64,000 nucleotides of DNA, taken from positions 55,405,101 through 55,469,100 of the forward strand of contig NC_085051.1 of NCBI RefSeq assembly GCF_963662255.1, in the 5' to 3' direction. The position numbers and the translations under genes are program-made. The notes beneath the pieces were generated by a model that was not told where the DNA came from, ran no database searches, and was given only the letters and a program-made list of their open reading frames with translations. This document shows positions 1 through 11,840 of the stretch, in pieces (position 1 is the stretch's first letter; each line of letters begins with the position of its first letter). The DNA comes from Cinclus cinclus. Taxonomy: Eukaryota > Chordata > Aves > Passeriformes > Cinclidae.

Positions 1-76
1 GAGATGTTTTCCTTGGTGATATAACAGAGATTTATAAGACAACCTTCTGGAATGCATTTGCCCTTTTCACGCAGCC

Positions 77-107
77 AAAAAAAAAAAAAAAGAAGCCAAA
101 AAAAAAA
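77..107. repeat. Duplicated A-run, GCC(A)n
   Basis: An A15 run (77-91) and an A10 run (98-107) are each preceded by GCC and separated by GAAGCC. This looks like a simple A-rich repeat. No SINE body is visible upstream of it, so I do not call it a retroposon tail. Confidence 0.7.
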
Positions 108-532
108 GTGGCTACAGTATTAGTAATATGCTCTACAAACAACCATGGGAAAAAAAAACCAACAAACAAAATATAAACAAAATTTGAAAAGGTGTAGAAG
201 TTTAATCTCAGAAGTTCTCCTTTTTTTGCTTGAACTCAAGGTTTTGTTGAAAGGCAGAAATTTGCCATTTTTATCTAAAAAAAAGAGCAACCACTTCAGA
301 AGAAAACATGAGCATTCAGACAAAACCCTTGAGATTTATCACTGAAGATTTCAGCACTCTTGTTTTGGGGGTTCATTGTTTCTATGTTGATGAAAAATCT
401 GTGCAAGAATGCTTTCCCCAGTGGGTTTTGAAAATTAAAATTAGAAGTTCCTTCTTCTTTTATTGCTTTTTTTTCCTCCTATGAGCCCTTCTCACCCAGG
501 TTTACTATTTTTATATTGAGTCCCAGCTGCTA

Positions 533-550
533 ACTAAGCCTTGGCTTAGT
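533..550. repeat. Short perfect inverted repeat
   Basis: Arms ACTAAGCC (533-540) and GGCTTAGT (543-550) are exact reverse complements with a two-base spacer. The pair could form a very small cruciform or hairpin. An 8-bp match of this kind is expected by chance several times in 64 kb, so no function is implied. Confidence 0.6.
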
Positions 551-2464
551 GCTCTTACTGCAATGATGAGGCATTTCCATTTCTGATTTCTAGCATATGT
601 TACACTTAATATAACACTGCCCTTGTGCACCAGTTACCCTGGAATAATGGCTGTGCCAGCAATAGAACAGTGGTATAGTCCCTCGAGAACAACCAGGGCA
701 TGAAACCTGTGCCAATATGCAGATGTCACACAGCTAATAGAACAGTGATAGATCCTTGAACTATACAGAGAAGTATTTTTGTAATGTATACAGAAATATG
801 TTTGATACTGCATTGAAAGCTTCTTTTTATAGATTTCTCTTAAATGAACTTGGAAAAAAATTTCAGCAAAAGAGCCAAGAGATAATGACGAAAACCTGAA
901 CAATTAATTCTGGGGATGAGGCATCCACAGCTAGAGCTGATTATTTTTCTTTCTTAGGTCTGTAGCCTGGTCTAGATGATTGCAAAGACCAAGCTCTTGT
1001 GCAGGATTTATGGGACTTCATCCTTTTCATAGAGGAAGAGACACTATACTGCAAGATCTGCTTTTTGCAAGGTTTTTATAACTTCTGCTTTGGGAAACCA
1101 GAGCAGAATATCTGAAAAGAGAAAATAAGCTTTGGATTTGAAACCACTATTGGAAACAATTAGCAATGATTATTTGTTAATGGCTGGTACTTTGCAGGAT
1201 GGTGTGAGCAGTGTCACAGGAGGTTTTAAAATGGCTGCATTGTGCAAGGTGCAGAGCTTCCTTCACTTCTGGAGATAACATGTGAGGCCAACACCAGTCC
1301 CACCAGTGACCTCACTGCGTTCTGCACCAGTCAGGCCTCGTGACTCAGATCCATTTTTGTTTTATTCTAGGAAAGATTTAGCTGAGCAAACATCTTCAGT
1401 GCTACAAGGTGAAGTTTTCAGCTGCAGCTGAAGCAGAGCATCTCCTTGGGACCCAGCCCAGGCAGCCTTTGGGAAGGTACAAACTGAAATATTTCCAGTC
1501 TTCTTGGTGGTTTGGCTAAATCTGCACCAGACCTAGCAAGTGAAACCCACCTTAAACCCCAGCTTTTGGCTGGTGTGGAAGCATCTGAGAACCAGTGTTA
1601 TCTCCCATCCACACAGAGCAGCAGAGGCAAACACAGGGCTGGAAGTGCTTGCAGAAGGAGCAGCTTTCCCTGCTGCAGGAGTAATTGTTTCTGCTTCCAA
1701 CTAAGTCAGAAGTCAAAAAGAAATTCTATCCAGGAGATAATCAGTGCATTACATAAGACTACATAAAAAGTAAACTATCATCAGATTTATTGCAGTTAGA
1801 AACAGGCTCTTCTGTCTGTTGGCATGAAACAAGTACTAGGTTTTAAGAGGCTAGTGAGAATGATTTGGAGTTCAATGTCCTAAGGCTTTCTGTGCAAGGA
1901 CCTGTCAAGCTTTTGGAGCAGAAGTGTTTCAAAATAGTTTTTTAAAAGTCATAAAATTGTATAAGAGATAACTCAGAAGCATCAGGTCTTGATCAATTTT
2001 GCTTGTATGTATAGTATTAAAACAAAACAATCAAATCAGATTTAATATTCCACAGTGAATTCTGATCACTGGATGTTTGTTTTCCTCTCTAGGCTGGAGA
2101 AAAAGCTAAAATATCAAAGTCCTTTTCAGAATTTAAGTTCAAAGATTAGTTAAACTATGAAAGATCTTATTTTAACATCATTAGAAACAGCTTGCTTCAA
2201 GGCTGCTTGGCACAACTGCATCATCTTATGCTCCTTGATGCCTACTACAAGTGGATGTTTGTGACTTCATTGCTCATATCTTTTTTGTGGGTTGGGTTTC
2301 ATACCAAGCATGTATCTCCTATGATGCCTCTGTATGAAGAAAACCCAGCCAAAGCAGAAAAACCAGTAAAGGAGCCAAATCTGTGCTATGGGCAGTGATT
2401 TTAGGGCAGACAGACACAATCTAATAATATTCAAAACAAGAAGCTTCAGTTCAGTAAAATAAAT

Positions 2465-3350
2465 ATTTTTATTTAATTTTTAAAGAAATACCATTTTAGG
2501 GGTTTTTTTTTTTCCCCCTCATGAATTTTTTGTGGAGAAAATGTGTGTTCAACCAAAACCAAAATGCACAAGATTCTACCATTTGTTGTGGATCGGAATA
2601 CTGCATTTAAACTAAGGATCATTTAAAAACCCACAACTGTACAAACTGATAATCTCAATTCTTTGTCCTTTAAGCTGATACTTTCCAGTAAATCACACAA
2701 AAGTCTCAACAGGCAGGAAAGACAATGACTCTTGATTGGAAAGAGAAGGAAGCCAGTCAGTAAACTCGGATTCCAATTAGCCCCAGCTGTAGGCTCAGCA
2801 AACCCCCCCAGTTTAATGGTTCACAAGGGAACACATCCATACAGTAAAATCTACCAACCAAATAAATTCCACTGCCTTCCCCGACTCCCCTACTCCCACA
2901 GGTCCTTCAGACAAAGGTCTATTTCCCTCCTTAGCTGTTAAAAATATTTTAGTGTTCTTCAAATATGGAAGGCAGAAAAGGAAATAAAAAGACAATAGAA
3001 TTTGACACAAAAGCACCCTTCTCATTAGGACTTTTTAAATAGCATTAGAGCTCATTGAATTTCATACACTATTAACATTCCTACTCAATCCAAGGCTAAC
3101 TAGTCAAATCTAAATCTATCAGATTTTACAAGCAAAGGAATATTGCCAAGTTCTAATATTTTTCCTGCATTCAATGTCAGAATGGGGTACGGAGTCTCTT
3201 CAAACTCCAGATTTCCTTTTTTAAAAATCCCTCTTAACTTTAATGCTCCATGGCATTAAAAAAACAAAACAAAAACAACCAACAACAAAAAACAACCAAT
3301 AAAAAAAAGAAGACAAAACCCCATACAACAGCACAATATCAGAATTAAAA
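2465..3350 (-). other. Possible 3' end of a minus-strand transcript
   Basis: A TTTATT (AATAAA on the minus strand) lies at 2468-2473. Just beyond it on the minus strand, at plus positions about 2400-2450, the sequence is GU-rich, with a GTGTCTGTCTG stretch. That arrangement fits a cleavage and polyadenylation site. The DNA to the right is AT-rich, lacks long frames and contains A/C-rich runs (about 3258-3320) that would read as U/G-rich on the minus strand, as is common in long 3' UTRs. A plus-strand AATAAA also lies at 2458-2463, so the direction is uncertain. AATAAA is frequent in such DNA and no coding exon is attached. This is inference only. Confidence 0.22.
3258..3321. repeat. A-rich low-complexity tract
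   Basis: The plus strand is almost entirely A with scattered C, in AAAAC and AACAACC-like units. It is simple low-complexity sequence. Similar A/C wording appears inside the old CR1 copy near 39206-39441, but no flanking CR1 sequence is visible here. Confidence 0.7.
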
Positions 3351-3850
3351 AGGAAGTTAAATCTTGAGAGCAACATCTATGCAGGATTCTCAGATAAACA
3401 GTGTTTTGGGAGTGAAGCTGGATTTAGCACAGCAATCAGCCAGGATTTGAGATTAAAAAGTAGCTAAAACCCTACCAGACAAAGCCTTTGCACAGATAAA
3501 GCTGACTGTGACAATAATAAAGCCCTCAAAGACACAAAGGCATGTCTGAATCTTTCGATAGTGAACACCAAGCTGCCTCTTCAACTGGGAAAAAGCAGAA
3601 AAGCAGCCAGGAAGCCTGATGTCACTAAAATCAGTGATACCAGGCATGGCCTTAAAGCCCAACATGAGATGCTGGTGCCTCCAGAGCTGCTGGGTTGGGT
3701 CCTTTCTCCACAATCACTTAAGGCTCACACAGACACCTGCAGGGATCTGCAGTCCCAGCCACCTCTACACAGCCTTGCTAGAAGTTCCAGCCACTTGCAA
3801 AACCTTGGTAGAAGCAGCATGAGGTGCTGTGGCTGCAGAAGCGGCTGCCT

Positions 3851-3852
<2 letters not shown>

Positions 3853-3896
<44 letters not shown>
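3853..3896. repeat. (TG)22 dinucleotide microsatellite
   Basis: An uninterrupted run of 22 TG units. It is the longest pure microsatellite in the window and is likely polymorphic in length. It creates the artificial poly-Cys/Val and Thr-His open frames that cross it on both strands, which should not be read as genes. Confidence 0.97.
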
Positions 3897-3897
<1 letters not shown>

Positions 3898-3899
3898 TA

Positions 3900-5335
3900 C
3901 ATTTTCATTGAATGGTTGGTGAATAGAAGCGATAAGGAGGAATAAAGTCTGTAGTTAGAGCTCATTTTGTATGGTACAGGATGTCTTGGGGGTTTTATGG
4001 GTTTAATATATTCGCTGCTCCTGCTGGATCCCAACACAGACCTCCAGATGAGAATATCTACTTGAGATGCAGGTTGCACTACAACTCATTTATAATGAAT
4101 ATAACAACTTGTGAAGTGGATTTAGAAGTCATTGAGTTATAGATTATTTGGGTAAACGGGGCACAAGCACTGCAGCAAGAAGCCCATTTAAATATTAAGG
4201 CAAGCTATAAACTGAGAAAAGAACCGATGACAGGGTAATATCATGTCAGAACATGCCCTCCAGAGAGGGACCTCTACTGTATATTGATCTGAAATAGCTC
4301 CAGAAATCATTCTGCAAACCCATAAAGCTCAGCAGTACGTGCAGAAAGGTGAGCTGCAAAGGCCAGCAGAGAGCTGGGATACATGAGCTGGACCAAACCC
4401 TGCCAGCCTCATCTCATGAGTAGTTTCTCTCCCCTGGTCTGTAGCACTCGCTAACCAAGTGTTAATCAGTGAGTAGGAGTGGAAGAGTCACTCCCTTGGA
4501 CTGAAAAGCCATTTCTGGGAGGATTTTCACCCTCTGTGTATCAATTCTGTTACTGCTCACAGGCGTCTTACTAAAACTATTGATAACAACTAGTCATCCA
4601 AATGTTCCCATATCATAAGCAACAAACGGTTTTCAGACTTGCCTGGTGCTTTGCTTAGTTCAGAAAAATGTCATTAAAGTTTCAGAGACCCTCTTGAAGC
4701 CAACATTGTTCCTCCCTGCTGCATCATACACACAGCGCATCCAGGTGAGTTTGTGTGATTCAGCAGGGAGGGCTCAGCAAGAGAAGTGAGCACCAGCCAA
4801 TTCAAGGACACTTAGCTCCGGAAAAACAAGAGGTTCCTGTTTGGCATGCGATTTGCAATACAAAAGCACTGTTACAGCCACTTGTTTGTCCTCTTCGCTC
4901 CATCCTGCCCTTGTTTAGAGAATGCTCTCCCATTTTTTGCAGCATCAGGAAGAACACTGCATCTGGCTGATGGGCCAGAATCACCCGACACCACTTACAC
5001 GAGGCTGGCACTACTTTTAGCATGAAAACTGAAGCATGCTCCTTGGATGATGGAGCACTCTACACAACTTTAAAAATGCTGATGAGCAAAATTCAGGGAG
5101 AAGTGCAGGAAACGGTGGAGGCGTGAACTGTTGTTCAGTGAGCACAAAGAGAAACACTGAGACGGGGACTGGGGAGAGCGAATGAACTCGGTCTCTGTTA
5201 CACCCAGGCTTATCCAATTTATAGCAGGACATTATAAGCGGTAATAACAATCTAATGGAAGGGCATAGCTGGCATTTCTGAAACCCTTGGATCTGAAGGT
5301 CACTCATTCTATCATCGAGACAATCTTTTAAAAGC
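3900..5335. other. Non-coding DNA, no gene recognised
   Basis: Unique-looking sequence of mixed composition with only short open frames (up to about 100 codons) on both strands. I see no domain, repeat body or RNA gene. It ends at the CpG-rich patch that begins at about 5338. Confidence 0.55.
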
Positions 5336-5337
5336 CC

Positions 5338-5551
5338 CGTTGGCGTGAAGCGTTAACGGGAGGTGATCAAGGCTTTAATCGCAGCAGACTGCGGTGGCAC
5401 ATCACGCACCTGAGGACCGGGACGCATCACCGAGCGCACACGGGGCGGTGCTGGCCCCCGAATCAAATTGCCTGGATATGCAGGAAGGGGTTCCGCACCA
5501 CATCACTCTTTGCAGGCTGCCATCCGCCGTGCTGCCCGGCAAATTCCTGCG
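5338..5551. promoter_or_regulatory. Compact CpG-rich patch, possible regulatory element
   Basis: I count about 19 CpG dinucleotides in about 215 bases, roughly the number expected from base composition. The surrounding kilobases are clearly CpG-depleted. The patch includes closely spaced CpGs from 5344 to 5392, eight in 5401-5460, and a second cluster at 5525-5551. Such local retention of CpG in a vertebrate genome usually marks unmethylated germline DNA, that is, a small CpG island, promoter or enhancer, or a formerly coding GC-rich exon. No TATA box or recognisable first exon adjoins it. The overlapping plus-strand frames at 5394-5704 have no recognised domain. Function is inferred from composition alone. 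Confidence 0.4.
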
Positions 5552-8500
5552 CACAGAATTCCATCCAGAGTATCCAGAGCATCCCCTGCTCCACCAGCCA
5601 GGTCGGGCTGCGCTGGAGGCACCGTGCCAAAGGGGGTGGCTTTTATCAGGGCCAGACCTCTCCTACAGCAATTAGTGGCAAAGCCTAATAACAGGATTCA
5701 TTAGGATATTGCCAGAAGAGACTAATTGTCTGCTGCAAAACTGGCTCTTTAACCCGTTTCTTGGATGGAAAGCTTCTCAGTGACCTGTGTGAGAGTCTGC
5801 AAGCCAAATGCAGGCACAAACACCTGGGATGAAGCTGAGAAAAGAGAAGCATTGAAAAGGGCAGTGAAGGGAAAGAGGGAAAATTTCTCCATTCATCGGG
5901 CTTCTTTATAAAATACATGGGCAATGTCCTACTGAACCTTGCTGATTAAAGACATATCAACATCAATGGGTGACAAAGTTCCTTCTCTGATAATATTTCA
6001 TGAGTTCCAGAACTCAGTTTCCTAATGGATATCAGTGAGCAATTTCTTTTTAATCATCACTGAAGAACAACAAAACAGGACCCCTACTTCTCCCTCAGCT
6101 GTTACACTAATTTCTTTCAGGCCAAAATTAGAATCATGTTAATTACAACTAATCTAGTGGCTTGCATTCTGTGTTTTACCTTTACAGCCACCTTAGCAGG
6201 AGACACATTACTGCCTTATTAATAAAAAAAGAAAAGCAGCATTGCTTTCTGCAAGATTTTTGCCTGTTAAGATGCAGAGATGTATATACACAAACCAAAC
6301 TTGTGTCACTGTTGCACTTTGTAAAAATCTAGGAATTGGAAATCATATTGCACTTTAGAAATACAAACTACTGGATATTCCTTTTCCTCAAGATAATAAG
6401 ATTGAGGTATTCAGTTAGAGTTATATCCTGAACATCTGGTCCTTAGTATTTTGCTGTTGCCCTGGGTTTGTGAATTAGAGATGTCCTAAAACAGTAATAC
6501 AATTCCACAGTACATCCATCTCAGTCCTGCCTGGGATTGCATGGGAAAAATTCACTCCAGTTCCATACAGATCTGTGAAGGTTTTCAGAAACATTCGTCA
6601 TCCTAAATTGTGGCAAGAGGCCAGCACTTCAAACATTTTTAGTTACAGTGAAATCCCTCAGGACCACAATTTGGAAGCATCAAAGCTCAACATGTTCCCC
6701 AGCATTCTCCAGCTGCTAGTCTGGCATCCAACAATAAAACCATAGCAGCTGCAGATTAAAACTGGCATGGTTCCTCTCTCACCTATTCCTTGAAAACAGT
6801 TCAAAATCCATTGTTGCTGCTTCTTCAAAGGCCTGTACCTCTGAAAAGCACATTGCAATCCACAAGTGTGAATCAATGTCTTTGAATTTTGGTGACTGCC
6901 TTGTAGGGTGCTTAATCCCACCTGGGATTCCGCAGCTCAGCAGCAGATAAGAAGCCAGACAGGTGATTTTTCAAGAAGCTACCAGGAGTACCTTAGATGA
7001 GTCTAGCCTTGAGAAAGACCTTCAAGAAAAGTCCAGGCCCTTGAGGAAATATGATTAGTCACTGACAGCTCATTCCCATCCTTGTCTCTCGCCCACACCA
7101 AGTGACTGCAGAAAATCCACCAGCAGGAATTGCATGCTATCCAGTTTCCTGGTATTGCACCACTGCAAAGAGCTCAGGTCACACTAATTGCTGCTTAATG
7201 TTCACTGCCTGCAGCTTTTAGCAGTAGGATTTATTTTACCAGGTACCTCCATCTTCCCTGGAGTGAGAACCGGTGCTAGCACCAGTCAGCTGTGACACAG
7301 AAGAAGACAGGGAGGAACCAAGCAGAGAGTACTGGGAACTGGTAAGAGCCCAATGTGAGAGGAGAGCATCTGGAATAGTCATGAGAACATTCTTCCAAAT
7401 GGCTGTGCACTGTCATTCCCTCCTAAGGGACCCATGGTAGAGGAACTGTGTGTAAGGACAGCACTCACCCTGGCTTCCACTGTGCAGAATCAGCTTTTAG
7501 AAGAAATTCTCTTTCAGATTTGGGAGAGAGAACTTGCCAGTCTCCCTGACACTAGGACCTGATTCCCTGGCTCACAGGAGGAGCTGCTGAATATATAGTG
7601 AATTCTCGCTCCATCACCTGAGCAATGAGGCTTCCCAGCAGGCTGAGCAATTGCTCTTAATCCTGACATACCAAGCCAATTGCTTACCATCTCTCGACAT
7701 GAAAGTTTTGTTAACACTGCACATTTGGGATGCTGGATAATCACATGTTCTCTCTCTCTTTCTTTTGCTTATCCATGTCAATATTTGGTTGGGTTAAAGC
7801 AGTTGCTCTATTCTCCTTCAACTTTTCCTCCCTGCCACCAGTATGATTTTACTAAAATTACTTGTTTATTCCAGTAAAATTTTCCCCTTCTCTGAATCTA
7901 AACAAGAAGGAGAAAAGTTTAATTTAGAAATATTTGAAATTCCCGAAATAGATGACAGTTGAGAAAAGACTGGCATGTTAAATCGTTCAACTTCACAAAC
8001 ACCCTACTCTCATTTAGGATTGACAGATGCAAATGTCAGCCAGGTACTACCTGCTAGTAATGTTACCTTTACTTAAATTAAGGAAATACATAACACAAAA
8101 TCCTTTTCATGTATGTTAGCCATCTGCAGAAGAGTGGCTCTCTAGCTGCTTCCCCTCCCCCCAATTTTTCATTTATGTCATGTACTGTGGTGGGAGGACA
8201 GGCTTAACACTTTCTTCAGGTTAAATAACTAAGAGATCATCAAATGCTCCTAAATCATGTCACAAGTTCTGCCAGTGTCCTGTCCTGAATAACATATATA
8301 TTTTTTATGCAACCATGAATCAAAAATACTGACTAGGCCTGCAGTAACTGCAGTGATGAGATAGCAGAAGAAGGGCAATCTATAAGAAAGCCAGTCTTCA
8401 CAAACATACACAGTACAAAAATGCCTACCAGACAAAATTGGAAGCTGAAGGATTTTATCAATTTAGAAACCAGGCAAAAAAACCCACATTCAATGCCAGA

Positions 8501-11500
8501 TTGAAATTCAGAATGAACAGGAGGTTTCAAACCAATTGCCAGGTCCACCAAGAAGCAACACCTTCTGCTCTGCATAGCAGACTCCTGGTTATATTGGCAG
8601 GTGCAGAGAGATCTGCTTCGGGCATGGCACTGAGGTCGTGGCGCCAGTTCACTGAAGGTCACTCTGAACACAATATACTCCAGAGATGTGGCTTATCTCA
8701 GCTGAAAATTGCAGGGGGTGGAAGGATGGGATGGTGATAGGCTTCAAATGAAAAGATCCCCATGTTTGAGGTGTTTCACTCAAAGAAAATTTTTTTTATC
8801 AGGAGAATTGCCAGCTGCAGCCTGAGAACCAGCTGCTGGCCCTTGCTCACAAGGTGATTCACTCAAGAGGTTTACAAACCATAATACTTTCTTGTTCAGT
8901 GTGTGAATGCCAAGCAAATACTCAGTCAAAACTGGTTGTTTTTAGAGGTGGGAAATTGGAGGAGGGAACAGACCCTCTTCTCATTTTTATACTGCCCAGG
9001 CAAATGAACAATCAAAAATGCAGGGACAAGAGATTAAACAGCAAAAGAACAGGTAGCACTTTCTGCCTGAGAGTCCACATGCCAAAGGAGGAAATCTTGG
9101 ACATCCACCCTGGGGGCCCCAGGATTTATCAGGATCTGAGCCTTTCTGTGCCCGGCGCTGTGCAGATTACAATAGTATGCATAAAACCAGCCCATACCCC
9201 AAAACACTTGCAGAGTTTTTAAGATGCTGTCCTTAAGTAGCAAGAGGGGGAAAGACAAATACAGATCAGTCTCTCAGGTTTGCTATCTGGAGTGAGACAA
9301 CCCAGCCCAGTCACCCTCACACCAAAACCATTATCTCCCACCTCCCTCCCTTCTTTAGCCCCACGTGCCAGGTGAAACCAGTTTGCCTGTTTGATGCTGA
9401 CAAAGAGACCCTTTCCCCATCATATCAGATCACTCAAAGTGCTTGGGAGAGAGAAAATACCTCCCCAGGTTGGTGCCCAATTTTCTGATTCTCCCTGTAC
9501 AACCTCCTCTGAAAAAAAAAAAAAAGAAAAATCTTAGAACTTGGCATAGGTAAATACTTCCTAAAAGAAGCCAAGGACTTCAGGATGTGTCCTAGGGATG
9601 ACAGAAACTTGTGGCATATACAGGTGGGCAGATCCAGCTGTCTGTCTTTAGCTCTATCTGCAGTGGTGCAGTTTTAATAAATTGTTCAAGCTCCTTCTCA
9701 AGGCATACACTGAAAATGAGAGCTGAGTTCAACTCTTGCTAATTATAACATTCCCAATGCTTCAGACATCTTCCAAAAAACTCTAGGAAGAAAACAACAC
9801 ACTTGCTTTCTCCACTTCCTTCTTTATTCAAATCAGTCGCTTGTTTTCTTGAGATGGCTCGGCTCTGCTGCTCTGTGGGTAAGAGAAACTCTTGTAAAGG
9901 GACAGAAAGAGGCTTGATGTGTCCTGAGGACTGCAAGTAGCTACCACACTGCCAAGACAGCCAAAAATCTTGGGGGCAGTCATTAGGAGAACAGTAAGTT
10001 TATGTCTACAGCAAGCTGTGGCAGCAGCACCCCAGGAGCCTTAGAGATGCCAAGACTGAGCCAATATAAAAATCTGCTCAATAGAAATCTGCTCAGTCTT
10101 AGACCAGCAGCTCCAGTGCTGTGAGCTCCATGGGGGCAAGTAGGGCAGTGACCAAATCCAAAATCCCCTGCATAACCTATCCAAATATCCTGCTGGGACA
10201 GGACCTGAGGATGTGTAATCTCTGGTGAGTTGCTGAGAACCTTCTGCCTGCATGGCCTCTTGTGAGACCTCCAGATCCTCATCCCTGCCCAGGAGGTTCT
10301 TGTATACCGGTGAGGTCAAGACTTGGGCAAGCAGGAGCAGGGGCACTCAGTAGTTAGCAAAATCATGGTTGTAGCAAGTAAGAGCAAATGTTACTGTTCT
10401 AGACACTGTACCTAAATGTCTTCAGTAAAAAAGTTGGAATATATAGGTTGTAAAAGTATATATAGGACACTAAATACATAGAATACCAAATTCTGCACTA
10501 GAGTTCCCTTTAGACTGCTGAAATGTGTCAGCTCCACTGTGTTTCAGACACACTCAGATGTGAGTTCAGGCTGGGATGTTCCCCTCCTACTCGGCAGTAT
10601 AGCCTATCCTCCGGGAAGAGTTCAGAGAGAGGTATTCCTCACTGCAGGGAAAACAGCAGTGCATTTTAAACCTACCTCTAAATAACCCTGACAGTCTCTC
10701 CGAAAAAAAAAGGATTTGGTTTTCTTTGGCAGCAACGCCTGCTGCACACCCAGATGCTTTCTGTGCCCACCCCAGAGAGCTCAGCCAAGCCCAAAACCTG
10801 TCAGGGTCTCCGACAGAAGCAAATACCAAAGAACAGCCCTTCTTTTCTCCTGGAGATGCACAGAAAAATCCCTTCCTCTGCGATGCAAATTCCAGTTCTC
10901 TCCACACCTTTCACTCGCCCTCCTCTCTGCTACTGTCCCTGAGCTCTGCTGCCACCAAATCTGACTGATGAAAGGTGGCAGCTCTATTATATTAATTCCC
11001 TCCAGAAAACAGGAAAAAAGCCTTACATGTTTTTCATATCAAACACATAGCACATTTCAGAGTTTCTCTGCCTGCTCTGGCTTCTCTTCTGCGTGAAAAA
11101 TGGCCTTTTAGGGGAGTGCTCCCCAGACTGGGGGATGCTCTTGTCAAACAAATGGCAGATTTTCACTTATTACTATTTTCATATTAGGCACACATGCAAG
11201 ATTAAGTATGCTCTTTGGCTGATCCAGTGTGATAGCTGCGTGCAGCTGCTCCAGTCTAATGAACCCAAGCCCTGTCTGGGTGGCATGAAAGGTGTGTCTG
11301 TAGAAGACAGCCTTAGTGCTCCAGCACATTAGCTCACACCAGAGGCGCAGTCTTAACAGAAAATCAGCAAAAGCCATATCCCCAAATTTTCCCAAAGTAG
11401 GATTTTTATATACAAATTGTCATACCGCATAAACTCAAATTAAGACACCTCCTATAACTGCATCTCCATTTTAATGACAGCCTGCTTTCATGCTCATAAT

Positions 11501-11670
11501 CCACTGCCCATTGTACCACTCTGGATGTTTTTTGCAGCTTAAACACCATCTTGATATCAGGTAATTGCACCAACCTGTGAAAAGCTTCTCTACATGACAG
11601 TAATTCCCAACAAACACTGTCATTTGACCACCTGTATCTCTGGTCTTTTGCTTTAGTTCCCTTTTACAAA
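5552..11670. other. Non-coding DNA, no gene recognised
   Basis: About 6 kb of unremarkable mixed-composition sequence. It holds an A13 run near 9513-9530 and a short imperfect tandem duplication at 10070-10099. The longest frames are 122 codons (8854-9222, +) and 112 codons (8333-8671, -), with no recognisable domain. It is probably intergenic or intronic. Confidence 0.55.
10070..10099. repeat. Imperfect 15-bp tandem duplication
   Basis: AAATCTGCTCA occurs at 10070-10080 and again at 10085-10095, making two 15-bp units that differ at their last bases. It looks like a small replication-slippage duplication. Confidence 0.6.
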
Positions 11671-11673
11671 GCC

Positions 11674-11840
11674 TGTGTTATGGTTTGTCCCAATACTGTG
11701 CCCTGAGTGTTGCCAAACCCCTTTGACACAAGATTAACACACAGAAAGGACCTGGACCAAAGAACCCATCTTCCCTGATAAAAAGGTTATTTATTGACAA
11801 CATTCACAATTTATTCAAGCCAAAACACACTGAGGGAGAC
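11674..11840 (-). mobile_element. Possible LTR fragment of an endogenous retrovirus
   Basis: The segment opens TGTGTTATGGTTTGTCCC, which resembles the terminal wording of songbird endogenous-retrovirus LTRs. Those start with TG and often carry a TGGTTT stretch near the end. On the minus strand it would end in CCATAACACA, and an AATAAATAA signal (TTATTTATT at about 11788-11797) lies about 110 bases inside, a plausible LTR polyadenylation signal. I cannot find the opposite LTR end, a target-site duplication or any gag/pol/env sequence, so the right boundary is arbitrary. It could be unrelated unique DNA. Confidence 0.22.

Larger units (their letters stand above)
1..2450. other. Non-coding AT-rich DNA, no gene recognised
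   Basis: No exon, RNA gene or clear transposon is recognised here. The stretch is AT-rich with A-runs near the left edge and a short inverted repeat at 533-550. Open frames are under 90 codons, such as 1512-1766 (+) and 634-903 (-), and show no domain or codon pattern. It is most likely intergenic or intronic. Confidence 0.6.

Noticed and set aside
3561..4079. Long open frames on both strands across the TG repeat (116 and 104 codons).
   Set aside because: The frames are carried through by the stop-free (TG)22 microsatellite (Cys-Val and Thr-His repeats). No independent coding signal.
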